From: Chaetorhynchus papuensis | Lineage: Eukaryota; Chordata; Aves; Passeriformes; Rhipiduridae | NCBI GenBank assembly: GCA_013396525.1 | Contig: VWYX01000011.1 | Span: forward strand, 729,753 to 793,752 | Length of the DNA stretch: 64,000 nucleotides | Direction of reading: 5' to 3' | In this document: in pieces, positions 49,901-61,682 of the stretch | Layout of the letters: each line of letters opens with the position of its first letter | How positions within the stretch are numbered: position 1 is the first letter of the stretch | Program-made: the position numbers and the translations under genes | The notes under the pieces: model-generated | The model's database searches: none | The model's input: only the letters and a program-made list of their open reading frames with translations | Told to the model about the DNA's origin: nothing

Positions 49901-51257
49901 TGGAGTACAAGCTGCATTTTCCACTGTGGTTTGACCATTTCACCTCTGAGTGAACCAAGCATTCAGATTCAATTTTAGGCAAACATTCTTCTCCAAGCAA
50001 AAATTACCCCCTCAGTTAAAGAATTCCTCCTTCCTATTTAATAATACTCCTTACTTATTTTTACAGCTAAACAGAAATAAAATGCTTTCTTTCTAATGAA
50101 AATAGGTTTAAAATTCACCCTTTTGAATTTTAAATGGATAATCTTCAATGATCTAGGGTTCTTATTCCTTAGTAAATGCCGCTTTTTGATCCTCATATTT
50201 AAGGGAAAATAAACACTTGTAAACTTATTATTTGACATTTTAAGTTTTATCTTTAATAAAGAGCGTAAAAAGATCATCAATTCACTCAGTAAAGACAACA
50301 GTGGTGTAAAGACTTCCTGTTAATATTCCATGGATACTTCTGCAAGTGACTAAGGATGAAGTGCAGAAAATTACTTACAGTCAGGTCCATTTTTGTCTTT
50401 GCAGTGTCAGAGGAGGTGCCTGTGAACCAAAGCAGATCTATTTGAAAGACAGTCAGCAATGATAATCACAGGTAAGATCATTTTACTGAAATAAAGAACT
50501 TATTTCCTATTCAACAGCTGGTCCATTGCAATGATACCCCATTCCTGTTATTGCTCTATTTGGGTTGTTGGTAGCTGAAAGTGAAAATAAGCTTTTGCAG
50601 TGGGAAAAGGAACAGATTTTCAGGACAATCATCTACAAGACACAGATTTTGGCTACAGTTATAGCTGCAAACCTAATATTTTTAGGAGTCTATCTTAGCT
50701 GATCACAGACACTTTTCAGTGCTACGAATTTCCACAGTGAATACCAAATAGCCTGGAATCTTTATTTAAGAGGTCATATTGATTTTGGAACCAGTTGCAG
50801 TTAAGGAGATACATTAAGAATGCATCGCATCTTAATTATAATCAACTCAAAGGTGCAATACTTTTTATTGGCATTAAACAAATCAATCAGCATAAATTAA
50901 AAATGACAGAGGCTGAGAATAAGAGATGCTGTACCTGCCAATTTGAGTCTATAAGTGGGTAGTACAACAATAATATTAATGAAAATAAACTGCTGGGATA
51001 CATTGTCTGTTACCTGGAAGTTACATATTATATTGCTACAACAACCCCATGAAATACAACCACTTGTATTGCTAGGATGAATTTCCCTCCCCTCCCTTTT
51101 TTTTCCTTTGTTAGAACGAACTTTAACAATTTAACTTAATGCATTTTTCCTAATTCAATTCAAGTTATTCCAACACTGTGTGATCTGACTAGGGCAGAAA
51201 TAATTAATGTGTTAAATATGGACTAGAAATATATAAGTGAAATAGCATCTACACGTC
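46987..51257. other. Single-copy non-coding DNA with two exon-like segments
   Basis: There is no gene call. Two short segments (47953-48079 and 50405-50471) are bounded by good plus-strand acceptor and donor splice consensus and are described under findings. Without transcript evidence they are not annotated as exons. Open frames reach about 86 codons. The stretch ends at an assembly gap. Confidence 0.55.
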
Positions 51258-51357
51258 NNNNNNNNNNNNNNNNNNNNNNNNNNNNNNNNNNNNNNNNNNN
51301 NNNNNNNNNNNNNNNNNNNNNNNNNNNNNNNNNNNNNNNNNNNNNNNNNNNNNNNNN
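51258..51357. other. Assembly gap (100 N)
   Basis: Exactly 100 N bases are present. A round 100 is the usual placeholder for a gap of unknown length, so the true missing length cannot be inferred. The flanks are AT-rich unique sequence with no obvious tandem repeat at either edge. Confidence 0.99.
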
Positions 51358-52329
51358 AAAAATATGTTTTGGATAGCTCTGAAATTTAAAAAAATACTAT
51401 GATATTGTAGCCACTTCTTTTTTTTCAGTGCCTACCTTTCCTATAAAGAGAATATTTGACTAAAAGTGCCTTTTATTTTTTTAATTTGGAATGACAAGTC
51501 TTATGTCCATGATCATGATTTCTTAATAACAGCCAATGTTTAGAAGAGAGCTTTAATGAAGAACATTTCCTGTTCTGTCCCATTTTAATATTTCCTGCCA
51601 CAATGTTGTGTTCTGTAACTTAGTCAATTTTGCTTTTATTCCAGCAGCAATATTGGTCACATAAAATGAGCTTTTAATGATTTGACCAAGCCTTCATGGA
51701 AAGAATTCATATTATTTTATTAACATTCTTATCCAATCATTTTTCTTGATGCAACAGCTTCTTTAATATTTGCAGTGCCCTAATTCCAAAGGTTAGTGGA
51801 AGGAGCAGTTATTACATCTGCCCTAAAATTAGAAGCATTTTCAACTTCACTGTTATCCTGCTAGAATATAAACTACGCTGGACAAAACATATTTGGAAGG
51901 GTTCCCTATGCAACAACTGCATTTTTCCTGCCCTAAATGCCACGGCAGTGGTGACCACCTGCACAGACTGGCTGCCAGCTGTGCTTACAGAACAGGAAAT
52001 AAGTTTCATGGAGCTCAAATTATTTCCATGGCTAGTTCCTAAATCTTGCAGCATCAGAAGGCCTTAAAGCAGATATTCTGAAAAAAAAAATAAGGCTCAC
52101 TGAGTGTCCAAAGAAATGGTGCCTCTTTAATCAGCTAATTACCTGCATGATTAGTCCTGTTCCTCGTGACATTGGTGTTAGAGCCGTAAGACAGAAATAT
52201 TTTTACCTTTGTCAGATTTTGCTCAAATCCAGACAGAATATAACAGCCAAAAAAAAGAAAAATTAAAAAATATTTGAATAAACAGGTACCATGAGACAAA
52301 AAAAAATTTAAAAAGAACACAAAAAACCT
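51358..52329. other. Single-copy AT-rich DNA, no gene seen
   Basis: There are short homopolymer runs and frequent stops in all frames. An 80-codon frame on the minus strand (51812-52054) has no recognisable domain. Nothing else stands out. Confidence 0.65.
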
Positions 52330-52680
52330 GGATGATGTCATCAAGGCACATGGCTGGGCAGGACCTGGTGAGGCTGGATCTGGAGCCCAGCTCAGGTGAG
52401 GGGGCTGAGCCAGGCTCAGGACCGTGGGTGGGGAGGATGCTCTGGGCCACCAAGGCCCTGAAACACTCTCAGGGCTCTGACACCTTCTGTACTCACAGCA
52501 AACGAACAGCTGATGTTATCAGAACTTGACCATACAAATAACCTGTCAAATTAAGTAATTAGTCTAATTAGGTGAGCGTTCAGCTCGGTGGTTACGCCGC
52601 TATTCGGAGCCCAGGTCGGGCAGGATGTGCAGCTCTGCTCACCCTCCCTGTGCTGCTCCTGGGCAGGGGTGTAAAAAACC
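52330..52680. other. GC-rich patch with a local CpG cluster, unidentified
   Basis: About 350 bp stand out from AT-rich flanks. The first part (52330-52490) is G-rich with repeated GGCTGAGCC/CAGGCTCAG-like words. The second part holds six CpG dinucleotides between about 52576 and 52620, unusual for this CpG-poor window. Text at 52581-52591 (CAGCTCGGTGG) resembles a tRNA-type A box with two mismatches, but no B box follows. The patch may be a diverged tRNA-derived or other repeat. I cannot identify it. Confidence 0.35.
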
Positions 52681-55670
52681 AAACACAACAAAAGAAAACT
52701 GCTACAAGTCTGCTTCTATTTCTTGCTGTATTTTCAGTACACTGAAATTAAACACTGAATTTGTTCCAGCGTTGCGTCCTTTTATCGTTATACACAAAAT
52801 TCTTTTGGAGCAGCTCCACTCATACAGCATTTAACAACAATTTTGATTCCGGAAAAGCTTTGGGAAAAATGAGGACATGGGAATATTTCGTGGAAATGGC
52901 AGGAAAAATTAAAGCCAGAAGTTGTCTTTGTTAAGAAAGATAAAATGGGAAAGGTGAAGGAAACAAGCAGTTAGGCATAAATGTTCAATACTTGGACTCA
53001 ATTATTGCACCTATGACAAGGGTATTAAGGGCTAATCAATACAGCAGTGATATTATGTAGCAATATTTTAACAGTTGGGTTACTTCTGCAATTATTTTCT
53101 AGCAGACAAAAATCTCAACCCTCACTTCGTAAGAACAAGTCATTGTCTTTAATTTCACAAGTAACACAAAACAAGTTTTATGCTCTAGGAAAAACTGAAG
53201 TCCAAGATTTCCTTATGCCAGTGCTGGGAAATGAAGCATCCTGGAGACTCTGGTGAGCCACCAGAGTGGAAGCCACCAGTTTTCCACCAGGAAAAACCAC
53301 TTAAACCCATTTATGATTAGCAGTAAATTCATAAAAGCAACTGTTACAAAGGAAATTAGGAAATGGCATGAACTGCTCAGGTTATATCAGTCAGCAGCAG
53401 TTTTTAAATGTGTCTCAGTCAATTAAATCATATCAGTGACTTTTTATTGGTACTGATTAGAACCTATGGACTGGGCTTTTATCAGGAACAAGTTTTAGCA
53501 CACTCTAAGCAGAGCTCCTGTTAACATAAATTTTAATATTTCAGTGCCTTAGAAGAAGATTAAGTAGTTGAGCAGCTGACAAAATAGAACAATTTGATGG
53601 ATTACATTTAAATCAGCCAAATATATTTTAATAAAAAAGCCATTTTAGACTTGTTTGCATTCGAAATACCCCACACATTTTGAAACCTTCTCTGTAGACA
53701 GAGAAGTGTCTGTAAACATAAAAATATCCAGTATGAGCAGCTGGATAAGGTCACTGCCTGACGAGTGACATCACTTAACTAAAGTTTTAAGCATCTCCAA
53801 ATGGTATGGTTTTTTTGGGTTTTTTTGCTTTTTTTAAAAAAATACAATGTAATTTAAAGTGCATTAATGAAATTTACAGTATAAGGAAGTATGTGATGCT
53901 TAGGGATGTGGCACTAGAAGGGTTTAGGGGGTATTTTTACACACATTTTTATAAACCCACTGAGTAAATCTCTGACTTCAGCCATTGTTTTTGGACATGA
54001 AAGAGTTTGAAAATCCTATTAACATCTTTGTGGAAGTGCTCTGGCAGTACTGCTGCCACAGAACAATGTATTTTGCATTATCACTTATTACAGCAAAATC
54101 CTAACTTGTGAATCCAAGGGAGTTCCTGAAATCACTTCTGCAAAATTATTCTCCTTTCCTTGCAATATTTTCAATCACATGTATTACTTTATTGTGAAAA
54201 TATAATGGAGTGCATGACACCAGTCTCTCTCCTTTTCTTAAAATAACATACTTTTGTGCAGCTAAGACAATGTCAAGGCTACTTTTTGTGTGGTTGTTTT
54301 GCAGTCTTTCTAAGTCACTCTATTTTTTTTTCTCCCTGGAGTTGTTTAAGCAACTCCACTTTAAATGAAATTTGGCCTTTGAGAAACAAAGTTTCGGTCT
54401 CAATTACCAAAAGATTTTGCTATTGGAAAGGATGGATTAGAGAGCAGTTTCAACAGTTTCTTGTGCAGCCTGTGAGTTTTTTTCCACCACAGCTGTTTAA
54501 CAAACTAAATCTCAACTCTGTGCCTGCCTAGCAATGTACAGAAGAGAGAACATTTCTGATTTTCAAATTTAAATCCTACTAGTGACATTCCTACCCATTT
54601 TGATGTGGATCTAGTTATAATTTGGCTACAATGAAGACTAAACCACTTGTAATCCTAATCAGAGCAACTCAAAGGTTTTATCAAAAAATTAACTAGGAAG
54701 AGAATTTTTTGGAAAACAGAGAATTCAAAGAGAGAAGGAAAACATAGAAGAAGAAGGGGGACCTACAATGTTCTCACCTCCTCCTGTGTCCCTGCGGGCG
54801 ATTCTTGCTTTCAGATTTGGCTGCAGTCTGCTCAGTGACTTTCTGCGATGCAGTAAACCCTGCACAGTCCCCAGGAAATTCTCCTCATTATTTGTGTGGC
54901 CTGGCTGCCTTTGCCCAGCTCCTGCAGCACTCCCAGGCTCAGCAGGGGCTGGGAGCAGACTCCCACCTCTCTGCTGGCACCATGTGCCTGCTCAGACCTG
55001 GACTCTCTGAGTCTCTCTCTCGAGCTTATTCCCTCACTCCTACAGACACAAGAGCAAACTTTCCCCCCTCTAGAGATTTCTGCCTAACCAGACTTCTTAA
55101 AAGAGCACAATAACGGAGAAAAAGGAGGGAAAATCACCAGTACACAGTTATATGGTCACATTTAAACTTCTGCTGTGTTTATGCACACACAGTGTTTCTC
55201 CTCAGTTGGATGAGTTATATGTTCTCTTCAGACCAACTTTCTTTTTTGGCAAACCCTGAACATTGCAGGTATCTAAAATTCAAAAGGAAACATTCCTTTC
55301 AGAATAATTTACCACTCCTCTGAGAAGAGTCTCTTGCCCCCTGCACCTTACAGTGGATGTTGTATTTTCCAGCACAGACATTTCTCTGTGGCAGCACAAC
55401 TGCCCTGCATCGGGGAGAGGCAGAATGACTCAGTCAAATTACTGAAACTTTGCAAATCTAGCAGGATTTTCCCAGGGGACAGAATGAGCCCTGTAATCCA
55501 TTTGATAATGTCTTCTGTTACACCTTGAAACATCTCAGAGAGAAAAAGCCCTCAAAGAGCAGCAGCACGGAGCATCCAAGTCATCCAAGTTTCAGGAAGA
55601 AGAGCAGGAGCTTTGGTTTCCATGGAGCTCCAGGGATAACCTCACTTTAACTAAGGTCTCATAACTGCAT
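52681..55670. other. Single-copy non-coding DNA with a GC-richer patch
   Basis: Homopolymer-rich text lies at about 53808-53842. A GC-richer patch at 54770-55090 opens three overlapping plus-strand frames (up to 102 codons). They share no recognisable domain and mutually exclude each other as genes. No repeats of known family were seen. Confidence 0.6.
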
Positions 55671-55742
55671 CCCCAAATTTGGAATGAATTCCTCAAATAC
55701 GGAATGGCTTCCCCAAATTTGGAATGAGCTCCCCAGCAAATT
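55671..55742. repeat. 20-bp minisatellite, three and a half units
   Basis: Units begin at 55671, 55691 and 55711: CCCCAAATTTGGAATGAATT, CCTCAAATACGGAATGGCTT and CCCCAAATTTGGAATGAGCT. A degenerate partial unit begins at 55731. Units 1 and 3 are more alike than either is to unit 2. Each of units 1 and 3 contains the small palindrome CCAAATTTGG. Confidence 0.9.
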
Positions 55743-57258
55743 AGCAGCTGGTGAGGCAGGCCAGCCCAAGGGCTCACCACATCCATCACTAAGGTGTTCC
55801 AGTAAGGATTGAAGGCTGGGGTGTTGTGTGGGTATAGTTTTATAAATCAGAACACGGAAATCGAATATCATCATTCTTCAGTGCCTTCTTTCATGTTTAG
55901 AAACATTGTAATAACTCAATCTGGATAAAGAGAGAAAAGACATAAAAAAAACCACGGAAAAATGCATAATGGTCTGGAGATATAAACTGTTCCTGTGCTC
56001 TGCAGGCAGGTAAGAGCAACCTCTGTTTATGCAAATGTAAGCAGAGATGGATGTGAATTAACTTCCACAAATTAAATCCATCATACGACTTCATTTTCAT
56101 CTTGTGCTTTTGTTTCTTTCTCCCAGATAAGCAATTAACTTTTACATCTCAGTGCCAGCAAGAATCAATTTAAAATTTGCAAACTGTAGAAAATTATGAA
56201 GGAATTTCAATGTTAAAAGCAGATTAGAACAGAAAAGATTTAATATCAGGTTGGAAGAGTAAAACACAGCTGGAGAATAAGTTCTTTTAAAAAGAATCTA
56301 CAAACTCACGTAAAAGCTGAACATAATTAAGATGATGGTACTTTATAGTGCTGTTGGTTCTAATCCAACTCTGAAATCAGCTGATAAATCCTCTGTGGGC
56401 TTTGGTGGCTTCCACTTCTTCCAAAAGCTTTTATTGAGGGGAAAGGGAGATGGAGAAAAGGGGGCAAAAATACTGGAAATACTTCAGCAGCCAAGGGGGT
56501 ACTTGACATGTCTGGACAAAGCATGAGAAAAATAACAAAAAATTTAAAATAATGTCAAACTTAATTTACAAATTTTAATCAAGATTAAAAAGTAAGATCC
56601 CTTTTATGGGCATGTTTTATCAAAACAATTTTTTTTTTGACTGCTAGTTTATTAGATGTCACTTCTAATTTTTGTAGTGTAGGAAGGAAAAGCCACCTTG
56701 GATACTGAAAAATTGTTCTGTGGCTAATACAGAAATAACACAATGAAAGCAAGAGTTTCATTGCTATTTTGATAACATTGAAATCACCTGCAAAAACATG
56801 CTCTGTTAATGTCCAATGACTGAATGTCAAAAATCTTCCCTGTCATAGCCACTGTCCCAGACAGCACAGCTGAGCCACTGACACACTTGTTGAAGGAGAA
56901 GAGGAAAAGTTTAATGAAGTTAATGATTCTGCACAGTGGAACTTTCTAAGATCTTTATGAATTGAGAGAGGCAAAGTTTCCAGCCTGTAGGAGTGGATGT
57001 TGTGGTTCATCTGTTCTGTTTTGTCCTGTATTCAAAATGAGCAGAAACAGCAGCATCCTCATCATCAATCATTTCATCATTATTTATCATAAATTTATTC
57101 ATTGATTTTATTTTAGAAGAAACTACCTGTGAATTTGGGACTGAGAGCCAACCCTAAGCAAAAGGTAGATGCTGCCATTGCTTACACAAATTGATCCTGC
57201 TATAATCAATAGTTTGTGTTGTGGCCTAACTACAAAGCTCTGAGAAGTAGGAGAAGCT
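55743..57258. other. Single-copy non-coding DNA, no gene seen
   Basis: There is no open frame above about 81 codons and no recognisable domain. A T10 run lies at 56629-56638, and an ATC/ATTT-rich simple stretch at about 57060-57115. Confidence 0.65.
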
Positions 57259-57279
57259 ACACACACACACACACACACA
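57259..57279. repeat. (AC)n microsatellite
   Basis: Ten and a half uninterrupted AC units. It is the only clear dinucleotide CA/TG array in the window and is likely polymorphic. Confidence 0.95.
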
Positions 57280-59454
57280 AGTAGAGAGTGTTTTTAACAA
57301 TCTGTAGTAGATTGAGGCAATCTAGATTTAGCTATTCATTGATCTCCAGTGTTGCCACATTGGACCATCTGGTCCTGTTCTGTTTCTGCCTCATGAACTA
57401 GGAAAATGAGTATTCCTTTTCCAAATCACGAGTCACAAGACTTAAATATTCGGTGATGAATTACTACAGAAAAAATTAATTAATAGAACATCTGCCTGCC
57501 AAGAAGATAGAGTGCAAGGAACTAATCTGTTAGAGTTCCTGGCCCAGATTCCCCCATTATTCTGGCAGCTAACAAAGACCAGAAGGCAGATGGGTCAATC
57601 TGGCCAACAATTTTTTCATGATGGTGTAACTGTCACCTGGCAAATGGAACCCAAGCTACAACCTCTTTCTGTCTGTGCCTGCAGCAAGCTGGGTGCTCTT
57701 CCAAATCCCTCTCAGCATCCATCACTGTCTTTGGGAGATTCTGTGACTTTGAAAGTCTGGTACTAAATTACCAAAGTACACAAGTCCCATTCTGTTATAA
57801 CGGGTTTAGAACGACGAAGACTCCACTTCTGGCATCCCATAAATCGGTACTGCTGATGTCAGGAAAAGAGGACTGTTTTTACACATATGGTATGGTGACT
57901 TCAGTGCAATAATCTGTAAAAGTGAATGTCATGCCTAAGAATAATTAGCTTCAATTTTTTTTTTTTCATTGAGCATTTGGAATTCTCTTATTCAAATCAA
58001 ATATGCAATGCTTTTATTCCACTCCATCTTTGCGTTTGCTTTGAGATGTCAAGTGTCATTGCTACTTTGGCAAGAGGTCTTTTGACTAGCAGGATAAAAG
58101 AAAATGTTTGTTCTGAAAAAATTCTTTTTTTTTATGTTACAAATGATGTGAATGGAAAACTTCTACTAATGATACTCTTCTCATTAGCAAATGGATCCCT
58201 TTGCTGTGGTAATCAAATAAACTTTTTCTTCCAGTCATTCACCACCCATTTTTATAACTACCATCACTGCCCCCATTTCTTTTTTTTCCTCTTCTGAAGC
58301 ATAACTTGAAATGTATCTCTGTGAAATCTTTCCAGTGGGTTTGCCATAAGGAAGCTGATGGACAGGCCTCCTGGTGGGCTAATGGAACTTGTCCAACCAC
58401 AGAACTAAATCCAGAACCAGACAGAAAATGAAGCAGAGAGAAGGCCACTGCCTGAAGGGAAGAAAAGGAACTGAAACTCATGATTGTGAGTGGTCAGCAT
58501 TAAATACAGAACTCCAGTTGGGGGTACAGAACTCGTGCTCTGTGTTATTTTAAAGTAATTCATGATTGACATGATGTGAGCATCGCTAAGTCGCTCCAAA
58601 TGAATTCTCCTGAGGGCACAGCTTCCAGACATTTCGATGGCAAAAGTATGTACGGGATCATAAATTGACCTATTAAGTATAAAGTGAAAAGAAACAGCAT
58701 AAACGGGGGAGCCTGAAGTGAAAGAGAAATATTTTTCAAGCTGAAAAGGCACCGGAAATCAATATGGCACAATGAATATGGAATCTCAGAGTGCTGCTCC
58801 TACAAGATTGTAAAGAGTAACTATCGAGGAACAACATTTTCTGCTTTGTTCTCCAACCTTTTAAAAAATGCCTTGCTTAGCTATACATGAGAGATGAGGC
58901 TTTTAAAATATTGGATTTTTAAACAAAATAGCTACAGCATCTCAACCCAAACTCCAGGTCAAATCTCTTTCTGGAATTATTCAGGACAGATGCTCCCTGT
59001 GAAATGAAAGAAATTAGGGCATTAAATATCTGATATGACACTTGCAATGAAATTGAGAGATCAGGTTATGACCAAGTCAGAATTTATCTCATTGACTTCT
59101 GATATGACGTGGGCCTAAAGCATTCGCAGCTGTAGATTTCTCCAAACTCAGGGGTGAAAGCAGTAATTCCCATCTCTCCCAAACTCCAAAGCTGAAATTT
59201 AACAGGATTTTCTGTCCTGACTGGTCTGGTCAGAACTTAAACACTTGACATAATCTCGCTCCTTGCAAAACAAATGTGTTGAGAGATGCCACAACCCCCT
59301 ACTGATAAAGTATTGTGGGAAAAGTCAGGGGACAAGAATGTTTGAAACTCAGTGACCACATCAATTAAACAGGCAAAACCACTGACTGTGGTGAGTTTGG
59401 TCAAAGGGAGAGAAAAAACACTGTTTAAAGAAGAGTGAATGATTTTTCAACTTC
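57280..59454. other. Single-copy non-coding DNA, no gene seen
   Basis: Open frames reach 123 codons (57926-58297, plus strand). That frame is phenylalanine-rich because it reads through T runs, including a T12 run at 57955-57966. There are no recognisable domains or repeats. Confidence 0.65.
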
Positions 59455-59530
59455 AGAATAGATTACTGCAGTTGGAAGAGACCTACAATGATCATTTGGT
59501 CCAGGAGCCTGACTTCAGCACTGACCAGAA
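59455..59530 (-). mobile_element. CR1 LINE 3'-end fragment, old (minus strand)
   Basis: The plus strand reads AGAATAGATTACTGCAG, then TTGGAAGAGACCTACAATGA and TCATTTGGTCCAGGAGCCTG. This is the reverse complement of a CR1 3' end of the subfamily whose text has 'gacctacaatgatcatctagtccaa'. About 75 bp are clear. Similarity may continue in degraded form to about 59650, but I cannot support that by eye. Confidence 0.75.
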
Positions 59531-60742
59531 CCCCCAAACAAACAGAAACCCCCCTCAAAACCTTTACTGGCAAGGAAGCAACACTTCCTTGCCATTTGTG
59601 TCAACTCTTGCCCCCCCTCTGAAGACAATTTTTGTGCCTGCCTTCAAGAAACAGCAGCAAAATATCTGAAAATGTCAAATCCTTTTAATTCATCCTTTCA
59701 AAACCCAAAAATGTTTAAGAATTCCCCTTTGGCTTGTTTATAGCAACGACGGAGTAGAAAACCATGTTTTGTGCTCTGTGCTTCTTCACAGGAACCCTTA
59801 AAACTTCAGGTTGAGGGGTCTGAACACATTGTGCTCAGTGACCTTTTGCTGTACCATGTCGTTTCTGTCTCCTGTGCAGAGAATTTCTGTTCTTTTTCTG
59901 GGAAGTCTGGGGACAAAGTTTCACACTGGGAGCTGGTGATTCCACTCAAGCTAGAATAAGTTAATGGAAAAAAGTCACCACAATGTTCCTTACACTCTGT
60001 TTAAAACACTGTCCCTCTTGAGCCTGATAAAGGAAATTTCCACCTGAGGATCTGCTCCAATATGAAAAGTTGATTTGTGATAGTTATGAAAATAATTTTT
60101 TCCATATGTTGAGAAGAATCCCTTTGTCAAACAGCGATTAGTTTGCTGTTATCACTCATGTTATTCCTGTAAGAATCTGTTCTGCAAAGACTTAGAAAAC
60201 TGTTCAGAACCATGGTTTGTGCCAATTGTTTGCAGTTCTTCTTCACGTACAATTATCCCTCTATTATCATATCCAACCAGCACAACCACACAAGCAGCCT
60301 GATAACAGAAAGAAATGTAGATTATATTGTGCCCAAACATAAGCACCTCATACCCTGCCAGAGTGCTTATAAATCCAGCCCTGTTCCTGGAGCGTAAGCC
60401 CTGGAATCAGCAGATAAAACTTCTGCTCCTTTCTTTGCCATACACTTTGCAGTAATTGCATTACATCTTCATGTCTTGCTTTATTCACAAGTACATCACG
60501 ATAATTTCCAGCTCACTGACATGGACAACCTAAAGGATTTTACAGGCATTGGGGAATTTGAGAATCTAGGGAGGACTGTGATGGAGATGTAAATTACTGT
60601 TATGCCATGCATATATTCTCATTTTTTACAGTATTATCTGATGCATTTTGTATTTTGAGCTAACTTCCATGTTCCAGGATAATTTTAAACGCCACACTAT
60701 TCCATTATGCAGGCAGAGAAAAAAATATTATTTTCAAAAGAA

Positions 60743-60757
60743 TTTTTTTTTTTTTTT
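60743..60757. repeat. T15 homopolymer
   Basis: Fifteen uninterrupted T residues in AT-rich unique sequence. No retroposed sequence is recognisable on either side. Confidence 0.9.
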
Positions 60758-61660
60758 GTTCTTTTCCAGACATCTCATTTATATTTATAAGCAAATGATA
60801 TTTTGGGATGCTGAGTTGCTTTCTCCCTCTTTGTAGGATCTCCTCATTCACAGTGCCTGGGTTGTATTACCGCTTAATCCAAAGACTACTGAAGGCACAA
60901 AATGAGAAAGTGAGGTCTGTATCCCATGTTTGTCACTGCCGTGTCACCTCAAAAAAATAATTGTAGGAAAAACTGGAAATCTAACATATAATTCTCAAAA
61001 TCAGAAGGTTCTGATAACTGGATGCAGACGTACCAGCAAATCTTAAATCAAAAAGTCTCCACGTTTAGCTCTGTCAGGTTGCCTCCCCTCTTCACATCCT
61101 CGTGGGGCTGACATTTACCAATGTTTAGTCAAACTCTACAAAAAAAAAAGGCTGAAAAGGAGATGTTGGAAAGATTGACTTCATTAAATGGCATCTGCAT
61201 TCAACACAGACTACAAAGCAGCACACAGAGGTGTCTGTGCACGCTGCTGGTGCTTCACTGACATCTGAAGAGACTTCTGAGGGGCATTAACCTGGCAGCT
61301 GTTGCAGCAGCACAGTTTGGTTTTCTCAGTTAAAGCAAAGCAACGCTAAACATTTCTTTGCTTAGAAAAGCAAGTGAGTGAAAGAGGGGAAAAAATCACT
61401 CTGGGCAACTTCTTCCTGCAACTCCCTCCCTCCAAGAACTCCATAAAAATATTATTATTTAGAAAAGCTTGACTAAGCATATTTTGTCAGCAAAAGTGAT
61501 TGATTCTTGCCCTTGGTGAGCCTAAGACACTTTTTTTTTTTCCAGCAGACAGCAATATTCTGTTAAGTGGCAATAGTAGCAGGAGGGTGCATCCCTCACA
61601 GCCCAGAGCCTGATCTTGGTATACGTGAGGCAACAAATGTTCTCCCACCGTGGCTGAAAT

Positions 61661-61682
61661 AATTCAACAATTCAACAATTCA
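61661..61682. repeat. 8-bp tandem repeat, about 2.7 units
   Basis: The unit ATTCAACA repeats at 61662-61669 and 61670-61677 and partly from 61678. It is a short slippage array without an associated feature. Confidence 0.85.

Noticed and set aside
52560..52680. A tRNA or vault-like small RNA gene
   Set aside because: The A-box-like word has mismatches, no B box (GTTCGANNCC type) lies at the right distance, no cloverleaf can be drawn, and no T-run terminator follows.
54768..55113. Three overlapping plus-strand frames in a GC-richer patch, one with a signal-peptide-like start
   Set aside because: They are mutually exclusive frames in biased composition, with no recognisable family and no promoter or splice support.
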